Shown here: positions 1 to 6,441 of the stretch, piece by piece
How positions within the stretch are numbered: position 1 is the stretch's first letter
Layout: each line of letters begins with the position of its first letter
Origin: Desulfobacterales bacterium
Lineage (GTDB): Bacteria; Desulfobacterota; Desulfobacteria; Desulfobacterales; UBA5852
DNA: 10,920 nucleotides
NCBI GenBank assembly: GCA_030066455.1
Contig: JASJBQ010000124.1
Span: 1-10,920, forward strand
Direction: 5' to 3'
Notes under the pieces: generated by a model
The model's input: the letters and a program-made list of their open reading frames with translations, nothing else
Databases searched by the model: none
What the model was told of the DNA's origin: nothing
Made by a program: the position numbers and the translations under genes

Positions 1-1
1 G

Positions 2-1009
2 CCAGCATCGATCCTGTTCACCGATTTCACCGCCACCTGCCGCCGCGACACCGCCGCCTACTACGAGGACGTACTTGGCCAGAAGATACCGCCGGATCGT
101 ATCATCCCCTTCACCCAACTGATTGAGAGCCGTAACCGTGAAGCCGAAGACCATGAAGCGCTCGCGCGAACCTACGCCGGGCTTTTCAACATCCTTCAGG
201 CCCCGCCGAAGTTCGGGCTCCCGCTCGGCAAGCCCAAGGCCCCGAAAGCGACCGTGGCGACGATTCGATCCCTGAAGGCCACGCTGGCGGCAGAGAAAGC
301 CCGCTATGCACAGGTCCTCAAACAGCTAAGCAAAATCGATGAGCGCGAACTCCAGCTGGCGCGGGCACGCGTCCTGCTGAAGGCCGGCCTCGGACTGCGC
401 GAACGGGATTTCGGTCTAACCACAGCCAGTCTCGAAGCGGTGGCCCAGGCCGACCAGCGCGCCAGCCTGCAAAAAGAAAACCTGCGGCCAAAGCTGTCAC
501 GCTTCGAATCAGCCGCCTTCACGCGTATCGAGAAAAGCCTGTCTCTCCTGAACCACCCGCCGATCGCGAAGCGCTGGTCCGAAGCCGAGACGTTTCGCCA
601 CCAGGCCGAACGCTGCATGCGGACCTGGAACTTGTTGGTCGACCATTATGAACGCTTTACGGCCATTGAACAAAACTATCATCAACTGGTGATCCTGGCT
701 CATCAGATTGAAGACAATCAAGACAACCAGACCTATATGCATACGCTTCAAGAAAAAATGCACGCCAGCTATCACAGCCTTCAAAGCGTACGGGTCGATT
801 TGGCCGATGCCGATTACCCCTTCGATCACGCCGAGACACAGATCACCCTGGGTCAATACCTTATTGGCCACGTTCCTCCGCAAAACCACCTTGGTGATTT
901 GATCGATACGCTCGAACGCGGCAAGGAGACCCCCTTCCAGCTGTTCCGCCGCCTGATGGCCGCGCTGTCAAGCACCGTAATCGCCTTGGAAAACCAACTT
1001 AAGCTCTGA
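2..1009 (+). CDS. C-terminal part of a large, partly helical protein (possibly M48-type peptidase tail), 5' end outside window
   Basis: The frame is open from base 2 to the TGA at 1007-1009, so the gene enters from the left and at least 335 residues are visible. A GTG at 254 could be read as a start, but the sequence before it (for example TDFTATCRRDTAAYYED and IIPFTQLIESRNREAEDHE) looks like ordinary protein, so I extend to the window edge. Visible features are a hydrophilic segment, a helical, charged middle (roughly codons 85-170 of the visible part) that may form a coiled coil, and a late segment with YPFDHA followed by a Gly/Pro-rich turn. The DFTATCR and YPFDHA motifs remind me of the C-terminal regions of some membrane M48 metallopeptidases, but this is recall only: the HExxH zinc motif would lie upstream and cannot be seen. 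No signal peptide or membrane segment is in the visible part. The gap to the next gene is 73 bp on the same strand, so co-transcription is possible. Confidence 0.6.
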   Translation, partial: PASILFTDFTATCRRDTAAYYEDVLGQKIPPDRIIPFTQLIESRNREAEDHEALARTYAGLFNILQAPPKFGLPLGKPKAPKATVATIRSLKATLAAEKARYAQVLKQLSKIDERELQLARARVLLKAGLGLRERDFGLTTASLEAVAQADQRASLQKENLRPKLSRFESAAFTRIEKSLSLLNHPPIAKRWSEAETFRHQAERCMRTWNLLVDHYERFTAIEQNYHQLVILAHQIEDNQDNQTYMHTLQEKMHASYHSLQSVRVDLADADYPFDHAETQITLGQYLIGHVPPQNHLGDLIDTLERGKETPFQLFRRLMAALSSTVIALENQLKL

Positions 1010-1082
1010 ATGGGAATGACCGTTATCCGCCATCGACCTGTTGCCGCGACGCATGTTACCAAGAAGGCCAACGGGGACCGAA

Positions 1083-1868
1083 ATGAACACCTGCATGACG
1101 ACCGCCGACCGGGCTGCGCTCCGCAAGGCTAAAAAGTTGCTTGCCGAGCCGGGAATCCCCGCGCGGATCACCCAGGCGATGAGTATTCCTGTCGAGAAAG
1201 GTCTGGCCCTGGTTCCGGCCCCCGTGCTGCGTCTGGTAGGACGGATAACCCAGGCGGCCGTAAAAATCGGGCTGGCGGCGGCGGCCAAAACGCTCCGCTC
1301 CGGGCAGCAGCGATCGGCCGCCAGCGTTCGGCACGCCGTGGCGGTGGTGATCGGCGGCGCGGCCGCCGGCGCTTTCGGCCTGCCGGCCCTGGCGCTGGAA
1401 CTGCCGCTGTCCACCGCGGTCATGCTGCGTTCGATCGCCGCCATCGCGCGCAGCGAAGGCCACGATCCGCACGATCCCCTGGTCCGGCTCGAGTGCGTCC
1501 AGGTTTTCGCCCTGGGAGGCCCGGCTTCCCGGAGGCCCACCCCCGATACCGGCTATTTTGCGGTGCGGGCCGCCCTGGCCCGATCGGTCGCCGAGGCCGC
1601 CCGACATCTGGCCCAGGGGGGCGTGGGCAAACACAGCACACCGGCGCTGATCCGCTTTATCACCCAGGTCACCGCACGTTTCGGGCTGGTGGTCTCCGAC
1701 AAGGTGGTGGCCCAGGCCATTCCCCTGATCGGCGCCGTCGGCGGGGGTTTCGTCAATTTCCTCTTCATCCGCCAGTTCCAGCGGACCGCCCGCGGCCATT
1801 TCATCATCCGCCGACTGGAAGCGCGCTACGGCGAAGCGGAAGTCCAGCAGGAATACCAGCGGATTTGA
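1083..1868 (+). CDS. EcsC family protein
   Basis: The gene encodes 261 residues that fit the EcsC family (PF12787), named after the third gene of the Bacillus ecs ABC-transporter operon; the biochemical role is not established. Family-like features are a long amphipathic N-terminal half, a Gly/Ala-rich hydrophobic stretch (residues about 80-115, AVVIGGAAAGAFGLPALALE), the segment around LPLSTAVMLRSIAAIARSEG followed by VRLECVQVFALGG, and a C-terminal hydrophobic helix pair (AIPLIGAVGGGFVNFLFI) followed by a basic/acidic tail. These suggest a membrane-associated protein. I chose ATG 1083 because GGGGA lies five bases upstream; in-frame TTG 1041 and ATG 1053 have no ribosome site. No ABC transporter genes are nearby, so the Bacillus context does not apply. 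It may share a transcript with the partial gene upstream; downstream lies a broken kinase gene. Confidence 0.85.
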   Translation: MNTCMTTADRAALRKAKKLLAEPGIPARITQAMSIPVEKGLALVPAPVLRLVGRITQAAVKIGLAAAAKTLRSGQQRSAASVRHAVAVVIGGAAAGAFGLPALALELPLSTAVMLRSIAAIARSEGHDPHDPLVRLECVQVFALGGPASRRPTPDTGYFAVRAALARSVAEAARHLAQGGVGKHSTPALIRFITQVTARFGLVVSDKVVAQAIPLIGAVGGGFVNFLFIRQFQRTARGHFIIRRLEARYGEAEVQQEYQRI

Positions 1869-1933
1869 CCCGCAGCGGAAAACCGTCACAAGCGCCGGAC
1901 AGACAGGGCCAACGCCTGCAGAGCGGCGCCCCC

Positions 1934-2660
1934 GTGCGTCAGGCGCGTTTCCGCCTGCAACACACTTTTCCGGTCCCCTTCGATTTCCTGCAGGCGACCA
2001 TGGCCAGCGAGGTGGTGCCCCCGTCCGCCTCACGGCGGATTCTGACTGTCATGCTGGCGCAGGGCGTGGCCCGCGATACCGCGCGCGAGCAGGACTACCT
2101 GGACGGACGTGCTCGACACGGAAAGTGCGCGGCTTTCAGGGCTGATCAACAACGTTCTGGAACTCTCGCGCCGGGAGAAGAACCAGCGGGCGTTCGACAT
2201 GATCCGCGGTGATTTCCGGGACGTCCTCGGCGCGGTGCAGACAATCATGGCCGCCCAACTGGCCCGGGAGGACTTCGAACTGACAATCGCCGCGGAGAAC
2301 CTGCCCCTTTTCGCCTACGACCGCGACGTCATGATCCAGGTCCTCGTCAATCTGATCGCAAACGGCATCAAATTCGGCCGCCAGGCCGAAACGCGCCGGA
2401 TTGACCTCGAGGTCCGTCCCGGCGACGATCGCATCCGGATCACGGTCGCCGACACGGGTCCGGGCATCCCGCGGCAGGCGCTCAAGAGAATATTCGACGA
2501 TTTCTACCGGGGCGAGGACGCCCTGACCGGCGACACCGGCGGGACGGGTATCGGCCTGGCCCTGGTCCGCAAGTTCATGATCGCCATGGACGGCACGGTC
2601 AGCGCCGCCAACAACCAGGGGCCGGGCTGCACGATCACCCTGCACCTGCCGCGAGGCTGA
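1934..2660 (+). pseudogene. Remnant of a sensor histidine kinase (HisKA + HATPase_c), truncated and frameshifted
   Basis: The second half (from about 2106, one frame) is a clean histidine-kinase core: helix ESARLSGLINNVLELSRREK, N box QVLVNLIANGIKFG, G1 DTGPGIP, F box IFDDFYRGED and G2 GGTGIGLALVRKF. Upstream, in the preceding frame, FDFLQATMASEVVPPSASRR and ILTVMLAQGVARDTAREQDYLD align without gaps to a HisKA helix (typical ATVSHELKTPLTSIR...EML). The phospho-acceptor His is Ser here, and the rest of the HELKTPL motif is degraded. The frame changes inside GGACGGAC at 2101-2108; deleting one GGAC gives YLDVLDTESARL, the expected reading, so a 4-bp tandem duplication is the likely cause. Only 65 bases separate the EcsC stop from the left boundary given here, leaving no room for a sensor or HAMP region. 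The left boundary is approximate (a GTG lies at 1934, an ATG at 2000). A 183-codon ORF starting at GTG 2109 could still yield an isolated ATPase domain, but I see no ribosome site for it. Confidence 0.78.
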
Positions 2661-2675
2661 CGCGTTGACCGGCGC

Positions 2676-2765
2676 TCATCCCCGGGCCAGCTTGCGTTCC
2701 AGGAAGGTCTTCAGATCCGGGGGCGGCGCATCGGCCAAACGCGGGTAAAGGGTTTCCAGCGACAT
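2676..2765 (-). CDS. 29-residue small ORF directly after the MarR gene
   Basis: On the minus strand an ATG at 2765 opens a 29-codon frame, MSLETLYPRLADAPPPDLKT then FLERKLARG and TGA. It starts 3 bp after the MarR stop codon, and GGAGG sits eight bases before the ATG, inside the MarR 3' end, which is an arrangement typical of translational coupling. The peptide is soluble and amphipathic with a PPP turn and a basic C-terminus (ERKLARG). I do not recognise it. It may be a genuine small protein of the MarR operon, or the N-terminus of a once longer gene whose remainder was lost when the region next to the decayed kinase rearranged; its stop lies only 15 bp from the kinase remnant's stop, in convergent orientation. 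Confidence 0.5.
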   Translation of the reverse strand: MSLETLYPRLADAPPPDLKTFLERKLARG

Positions 2766-2768
2766 GAT

Positions 2769-3200
2769 TCAGTCCTCCGTAAAACGCCGGATGATGGTCT
2801 GCAGGATGCGGCTGAAACTCTCGATCTCCGACGGCCAGAAATCGGCCTTGATGGCCGTGTTCAATTCACGGACCGTGACCAGACAGCGGCTGGCCGCCTG
2901 GCGGCCGTCAGGGGTCAAATGAATCCGGGCGGCCCGCCGGTCCCGCCGGCAGGGGCGGCGTTCGATCAGGCCTTTTCTTTCCAGGCGCCCGGCCATGCGG
3001 GTGATGGCGGATTTGTCCAGCCGCATGCCCCGGCTCAGCTCCTGCAAGAGACAGCCGTCGTGCTGTTGCAGGCAAAACAACGCGCCGGCCTGGGCCGTGG
3101 TCACGCCCGCCTGTTCGATCAGCAACCGGTCGAGGTGGGTGTAGAGACGCTGGCGGGCCTGTGCGATGAGAAAAATGAGGCGGTCGTCGTAGGTGCGCAT
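2769..3200 (-). CDS. MarR-family transcriptional regulator
   Basis: The gene encodes 143 residues with the MarR winged-helix layout: N-terminal dimerisation helices (residues about 1-40), a helix-turn-helix at about 51-79 (LLQELSRGMRLDKSAITRMA then RLERKGLIERR), and the wing with RRDRRAARIHLTPDG, whose Asp/Arg residues are the conserved DNA-contacting wing signature. The C-terminal helices (residues about 100-143) complete the dimer interface. I use ATG 3200, with GGAGG four bases upstream; an in-frame ATG at 3233 would lie within the operator and adds an unlikely leader. The protein has four Cys (about 43, 50, 84 and 104), so thiol sensing is conceivable but unproven. The gene has its own promoter overlapped by a large inverted repeat, which implies autoregulation. 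A 29-codon ORF follows at 3 bp. The ligand and other targets are unknown; the upstream patatin gene on the same strand ends 153 bp away. Confidence 0.93.
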   Translation of the reverse strand: MRTYDDRLIFLIAQARQRLYTHLDRLLIEQAGVTTAQAGALFCLQQHDGCLLQELSRGMRLDKSAITRMAGRLERKGLIERRPCRRDRRAARIHLTPDGRQAASRCLVTVRELNTAIKADFWPSEIESFSRILQTIIRRFTED

Positions 3201-3221
3201 CGATCCTCCACGGACTTTTAA

Positions 3222-3263
3222 TTGACTATGCAACTAAATAAAAAAATATAATTGCATAGTCAA
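3222..3263. promoter_or_regulatory. Inverted-repeat operator, probable MarR binding region
   Basis: TTGACTATGCAA (3222-3233) and TTGCATAGTCAA (3252-3263) are perfect 12-bp inverted repeats separated by 18 very A/T-rich bases, 30 bp centre to centre (about three helical turns). Each arm is itself an imperfect palindrome of the form TTG-N6-CAA, so two MarR dimers on one DNA face is a reasonable model. The right arm holds the -35 box of the MarR promoter and the left arm covers the expected start point. The A/T content contrasts sharply with the surrounding DNA. Confidence 0.8.
3235..3263 (-). promoter_or_regulatory. Probable promoter of the MarR gene
   Basis: On the minus strand TTGACT (3263-3258) is followed after 17 bases by TATTTA (3240-3235), leaving about 30 bases of leader to ATG 3200. 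The -35 box is part of the right operator arm. The plus strand also reads TTGACT (3222-3227), 19 bases, TATAAT (3247-3252), but no plus-strand gene follows it. Confidence 0.55.
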
Positions 3264-3353
3264 CCACAATTGACCTCTCCATCAGTTAAGCCGACCTGCC
3301 GGCCAAAAACCGATCGATCATCGCAGCGCATCGCCTGCTATCCGACCTTACAA

Positions 3354-4217
3354 TCACCGGGCGCCCAGGTACGCCGCCAGTTCCCCGAGGCGCCCGGTGA
3401 GGTCTGCGTAGCCGCGGGCGTAGATCGCCACCAGTTTGCGCCGATCGCTTTCCGTCCGCCGGACCTTCAGGTCCGCGGCCGGCCGGATAACCACCGCCGC
3501 GCCCTCGGCCGCGAGCCGGTCGACGCGTTCCATGGTGCGGTTGTAGCGCTGTGTCCGGGTCGCCAGGGCCCGGGCCAGCCCCCTGTAACGCGGGTAGTAG
3601 AGCCGGGCCATCCAGCCCAGGTGGCTGGCCTTTTTGCGGTAGCCCGCCGGCTGGGTCAGGACCAGCACGTGGCGGGCGTTGCCCTCGGCGATGCTCTTGT
3701 CCAGCGGCACGGCATCGGCGATGCCGCCGTCCATCAGGACCCGCCCGTCGAACCGGACCGGCGTCTGCAGGAAAGGCAGGCTGCAGCCCGCCTTGAGAAC
3801 CTCGAGCAGCCCCCTGTCGTCCAGCTGGTCCTTCTCGTAATAGACCGCCCTTCCGGTTTCGCAATCGGTTGCGGTGACGGTGAAACGCTGGGGGCTGGCA
3901 CGAAAGGCGGCGAAATCAAAGGGGACCAGGACGTTGGGCAGGGTATCGAAAATGAAATCCATCCCGAACAGCCCGCCGCCGCGCATCAGCCGGCGGTAGC
4001 TCATGAAACGCGAATCGCCCACGAAACGGGTGTTCACGATCCGATTGCGCTCGGGCTGGCGGGAGACATAATTGGACCCGTTGCAGGCGCCGATGGAAAC
4101 CCCGATCACCGAGGCGAAATAGAGGCCGTGGTCCATGAGGCCGCGCAGCACGCCGGCGGTATAGTTGCCCCTCAGGCCGCCCCCTTCCAGGATCAGCGCC
4201 GCTTGCACGTTGGCCAT
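3354..4217 (-). CDS. Patatin-like phospholipase, YjjU-like
   Basis: The gene encodes 287 residues with all hallmarks of a bacterial patatin-type lipid acyl hydrolase: the oxyanion-hole loop EGGGLRG (residues 11-17), nucleophile elbow GVSIG with Ser41, and the DGG motif with catalytic Asp163 (MDGGIADAVPL). The start EGGGLRGNYTAGVL, the N46 region after the elbow, and the C-terminal pattern with basic residues (DLKVRRTESDRRKLVAIY) resemble E. coli YjjU and its relatives more than RssA. No signal peptide is seen, so a cytoplasmic or inner-membrane-associated esterase/phospholipase is likely; the substrate is unknown. ATG 4217 has AAGGA about eleven bases upstream. The gene diverges from asd, with a promoter at 4274-4303, and runs in the same direction as the MarR gene 153 bp downstream, which has its own promoter. 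Confidence 0.93.
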   Translation of the reverse strand: MANVQAALILEGGGLRGNYTAGVLRGLMDHGLYFASVIGVSIGACNGSNYVSRQPERNRIVNTRFVGDSRFMSYRRLMRGGGLFGMDFIFDTLPNVLVPFDFAAFRASPQRFTVTATDCETGRAVYYEKDQLDDRGLLEVLKAGCSLPFLQTPVRFDGRVLMDGGIADAVPLDKSIAEGNARHVLVLTQPAGYRKKASHLGWMARLYYPRYRGLARALATRTQRYNRTMERVDRLAAEGAAVVIRPAADLKVRRTESDRRKLVAIYARGYADLTGRLGELAAYLGAR

Positions 4218-4273
4218 CGTCTATGGATTCCTTGCGGGTTGTTGATCCCCCCGCCGTTCCGGTACCGGTGGCG

Positions 4274-4303
4274 GTTATCGTCGATCCCGCCGCGACCTGT
4301 CAA
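4274..4303 (-). promoter_or_regulatory. Probable promoter of the patatin gene
   Basis: On the minus strand a consensus TTGACA (4303-4298) is followed after 18 bases by GATAAC (4279-4274). The leader to ATG 4217 would be about 50 bases. This is the only consensus -35 box near this start. Confidence 0.45.
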
Positions 4304-4389
4304 GCCCGCCGCACGGGGCCCCCCGCCATCGGGCGCGGATGACTGCCCTCGCGCCGACAAGGGCTTCCGAGCCCCTGGCCGCAATCTGC

Positions 4390-4419
4390 TTGACAGTCGC
4401 CGGTCCGGCCCTTTATGGA
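4390..4419 (+). promoter_or_regulatory. Probable promoter of asd
   Basis: TTGACA (4390-4395) is followed after 18 bases by TATGGA (4414-4419), about 40 bases before the asd start. It is divergent from the patatin promoter with about 85 bp between the -35 boxes. Confidence 0.45.
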
Positions 4420-4465
4420 TGAGGGTGCAAACGGTTGCCAACCTCACCTACAGGGAAGACAAGTC

Positions 4466-5590
4466 ATGCTCAACGTCGGTATTGTCGGATGGCGCGGTAT
4501 GGTCGGCTCGGTCCTGATGGAACGCATGCGGGCTGAAAACGACTTCCAGGCTCTGGAGCCGATCTTCTTCTCCACCTCGCAGGCCGGCCAGCCGGGGCCG
4601 GACATCGGCCGCGATGCCCCGCCCGTGGCCGACGCCTACGACGAAAAGCGCCTGCACGCCCAGGATGTGATCGTCTCCTGCCAGGGCGGCAGCTACACCG
4701 AGAAGATCTACCCGCGTTTGCGAAACGGCGGCTGGAAGGGCTACTGGATCGACGCCGCCTCGACCCTGCGGATGGAAGCCGACAGCGTCATCGTGCTCGA
4801 CCCCGTCAACCGGCAGGTGATCGATCAGGCCCTGGAGGGCGGCGGCCGGGACTTCATCGGCGGCAACTGCACGGTGTCCCTGATGCTGATGGCACTCGGC
4901 GGCCTGTTCGCAGCCGACCTGATCGAGTGGATGACCTCGATGACCTACCAGGCCTCTTCGGGGGCCGGTGCCCAGAACATGCGCGAGCTCGTAGCCCAGA
5001 TGCAGGCGATCGGCAACGACGCCGCCCAACTGCTGGACGATCCGGCCACGGCCATCCTGGCGCTCGACCGCCAGGTCACGGCTTCGCTGCGCGACGGCGA
5101 CCTGCCGGTGGACAACTGGGGTGTGCCCCTGGCGGCGAGCCTGATCCCGTGGATCGACCGGCCCATGGAAAACGGTCAGACCAGGGAAGAATGGAAAGGC
5201 TACGCCGAAACCAACAAGATCCTGGGCCGCGGCGACGACCCGATCCCGATCGACGGGCAGTGCATCCGCATCGGCGCCATGCGCTGTCACAGCCAGGCTT
5301 TCACCATCAAGCTGCGCCAGGACCTGCCCCTGGACGAGATCGAGGCCCGCATCGCCGGGCACAACGATTGGGTCCACCTCGTCCCCAACGAAAAGGACGT
5401 GACCATGCAGGCGCTCACGCCGGCCAGAATCTCCGGAACCCTGGACGTCCCGGTCGGGCGCCTGCGCAAAATGACCATCGGCAAAGGCTTTCTGACGGCC
5501 TTCACCGTCGGCGACCAGCTTCTCTGGGGTGCTGCCGAACCGCTGCGGCGGATCGTGAACATCATCAAGACCCACAAGGGGATGGCTTAA
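4466..5590 (+). CDS. asd: Aspartate-semialdehyde dehydrogenase
   Basis: The enzyme reduces aspartyl phosphate to aspartate semialdehyde with NADPH, the branch point to lysine/diaminopimelate, threonine and methionine. The 374 residues match the E. coli type almost end to end: nucleotide-binding [17 protein letters not shown] (residues 5-21), FFSTSQ, the nucleophile in [11 protein letters not shown] (Cys135), the segment SREEWKG-like [15 protein letters not shown], the acid/base His275 in [11 protein letters not shown], and the C-terminal [16 protein letters not shown]. The length is usual for that class (E. coli 367). ATG 4466 has AGGGAAG upstream and matches the family N-terminus exactly; an earlier in-frame ATG at 4415 would add an unrelated leader. 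It is a single gene here: the patatin gene diverges and a long non-coding repeat region follows. No typical terminator with a T-run is seen after the stop. Confidence 0.98.
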   Translation: MLNVGIVGWRGMVGSVLMERMRAENDFQALEPIFFSTSQAGQPGPDIGRDAPPVADAYDEKRLHAQDVIVSCQGGSYTEKIYPRLRNGGWKGYWIDAASTLRMEADSVIVLDPVNRQVIDQALEGGGRDFIGGNCTVSLMLMALGGLFAADLIEWMTSMTYQASSGAGAQNMRELVAQMQAIGNDAAQLLDDPATAILALDRQVTASLRDGDLPVDNWGVPLAASLIPWIDRPMENGQTREEWKGYAETNKILGRGDDPIPIDGQCIRIGAMRCHSQAFTIKLRQDLPLDEIEARIAGHNDWVHLVPNEKDVTMQALTPARISGTLDVPVGRLRKMTIGKGFLTAFTVGDQLLWGAAEPLRRIVNIIKTHKGMA

Positions 5591-5860
5591 CGCAGACGCG
5601 CGCCGTTGCAGGGGCAACAGGCACTTCGCCGGGCCCGGTCTGCCCAGCGCATGCGCCCGCAACAGAGCGACCGCCCAGCCTTTCGATTGACAGCCGGATA
5701 ACCATGCGGCGCCGCCGCCATGCCCGGCGGGCAAAACCACGTCTGGAAGGTCCACTCTACCCCCCACCCATCAAACCCGGCGCCCATGCGGATAAGGGGC
5801 CGATTCCTCCCCCCTCGATACGGCTGCCGACCACTGCTGCCGTACGCAATCCAGGGAGTT
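5591..5860. other. Gene-free stretch between asd and the repeat block
   Basis: I see no credible gene here. It holds a small hairpin GTTGC-AGGG-GCAAC (5605-5618), a CCGGGCCCGG palindrome near 5630-5640 and C-rich stretches. The last 45 or so bases (CGGCTGCCGACC... to CGCAATCC) loosely resemble the sequence before the second repeat copy (near 6150-6190), so the repeat may have a worn left extension. Confidence 0.5.
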
Positions 5861-5890
5861 GAAGGGCAAGCATGGGGTTGTCAGGCAAGG

Positions 5891-5949
5891 CGCGGCTTGA
5901 AGCGGGACGCGCAGCAACCGACGGGTTGTGAGCACGCCCGCAAGCCGCG
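5891..5949. other. Long imperfect hairpin A in repeat copy 1
   Basis: CGCGGCTTG (5891-5899) pairs with CAAGCCGCG (5941-5949). Inside it GCGGG pairs with CCCGC, and CAACC (5915-5919) pairs with GGTTG (5924-5928) across a GACG loop. The same sequence occurs unchanged in copy 2 at 6221-6279. Confidence 0.75.
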
Positions 5950-5977
5950 ACTCACCGTAAACAAGAAATAACCAGAT

Positions 5978-6031
5978 GAGAAGTGCCGCCCGGCGGCCAA
6001 TGCCGTATGGCAGCCCCGGGCGCCGCTTCTC
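5978..6031. other. Long imperfect hairpin B in repeat copy 1, with covariation
   Basis: GAGAAG (5978-5983) pairs with CTTCTC (6026-6031) and the stem continues through CGCCCGG/CCGGGCG with few mismatches. The tip is TGCC-GTAT-GGCA (6001-6012). In copy 2 (6308-6361) the tip is CGCC-GTAT-GGCG: the T-A pair has become C-G, a compensatory change. Confidence 0.75.
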
Positions 6032-6190
6032 GGCTGTCGGGCGGCGACGTCGAGGACCGGCAGGAGAAGCGAGAACGCCGCACGGGGCCGGAAGATGCCA
6101 CCTATCACGTGACCGGCTGGGAGGGGTAGATTCCGGTTCCGGGCAAGGCCGCAGCCGATCTGACCGCCGCAGGCAATGATCCCGGCAACC

Positions 6191-6427
6191 GAGAAGCAAG
6201 CATCAGGTCGCCAGGCAAGGCGCGGCTTGAAGCGGGACGCGCAGCAACCGACGGGTTGTGAGCACGCCCGCAAGCCGCGACTCACCGTAAACAAGAAATA
6301 ACCAGATGAGAAGTGCCGCCCGGCGGCCAACGCCGTATGGCGGCCTCAGGCGCCGCTTCTCGGCTGTCGGGCGGCGACGTCGAGGACCGGCAGGAGGCGA
6401 GAACGCCGCACGGGGCCGGAAGATGCC
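6191..6427. repeat. Structured repeat, copy 2
   Basis: This is the second copy of the structured repeat, in the same orientation as copy 1 and 330 bp away, with 91 bp of mostly unrelated sequence (6100-6190) between them. It keeps hairpin A (6221-6279) unchanged and hairpin B (6308-6361) with compensatory and wobble changes. Its right end runs into the 3' end of the FHA gene, whose stop lies 13 bp further on. Confidence 0.9.
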
Positions 6428-6441
6428 CCTCCCTGCCGGTC
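6385..6441 (-). terminator. Stem-loop at the 3' end of the FHA gene
   Basis: GACCGGCAGGAGG (6385-6397) pairs with CCTCCCTGCCGGTC (6428-6441): 13 pairs with one bulged base and a loop of about 30 bases. Its right arm includes two bases of the FHA stop codon. There is no T-run, so it would be a factor-dependent terminator or an mRNA 3'-end stabiliser rather than a classic intrinsic terminator. One arm belongs to repeat copy 2. Confidence 0.4.

Larger units (their letters stand above)
5861..6099. repeat. Structured repeat, copy 1
   Basis: This copy of about 239 bp is nearly identical to 6191-6427, offset by 330 bp. The core from CAGGCAAGGCG (5882) is essentially unchanged; the first 20 bases are more diverged, with GCAAGCAT and GGT.G kept. 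Between the copies are a few substitutions and one 2-base indel near 6066. It contains hairpins at 5891-5949 and 5978-6031 joined by a linker (CTCACCGTAAACAAGAAATA). No reading frame looks like protein: minus-strand frames through it translate to Arg/Pro/Cys-rich text. It may be a dispersed intergenic element or a structured RNA. Confidence 0.9.

Noticed and set aside
1493..2212. 239-codon plus-strand frame overlapping the EcsC gene
   Set aside because: Its first two thirds are out-of-frame EcsC sequence. Only the part after about 1934 is meaningful, as the first half of the kinase remnant.
3252..4517. 421-codon plus-strand open frame opposite the patatin gene
   Set aside because: Its translation is Pro/Gly/Arg/His-rich without domain-like segments, and it overlaps antisense a gene with complete patatin motifs. 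It is a high-GC shadow.
5605..5618. Terminator of asd
   Set aside because: The hairpin has only 5 pairs and no T-run follows.
4448..5767. 439-codon minus-strand open frame opposite asd
   Set aside because: It is antisense to a strongly conserved gene and has no recognisable protein features.
5771..6330. Minus-strand frames of 142 and 149 codons through the repeat copies
   Set aside because: They read the repeat in different frames with Arg/Pro/Cys-rich text. The 330-bp offset happens to be a multiple of three, but the 2-base indel and the hairpin structure argue against coding.
5861..6427. CRISPR array
   Set aside because: There are only two long copies, each about 240 bp, with one 91-bp spacer. 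Repeat and spacer sizes do not fit.
5861..6427. Insertion sequence or MITE
   Set aside because: I see no transposase, no clear terminal inverted repeats bounding each copy and no target-site duplication. A MITE-like origin cannot be excluded, but it is not supported.
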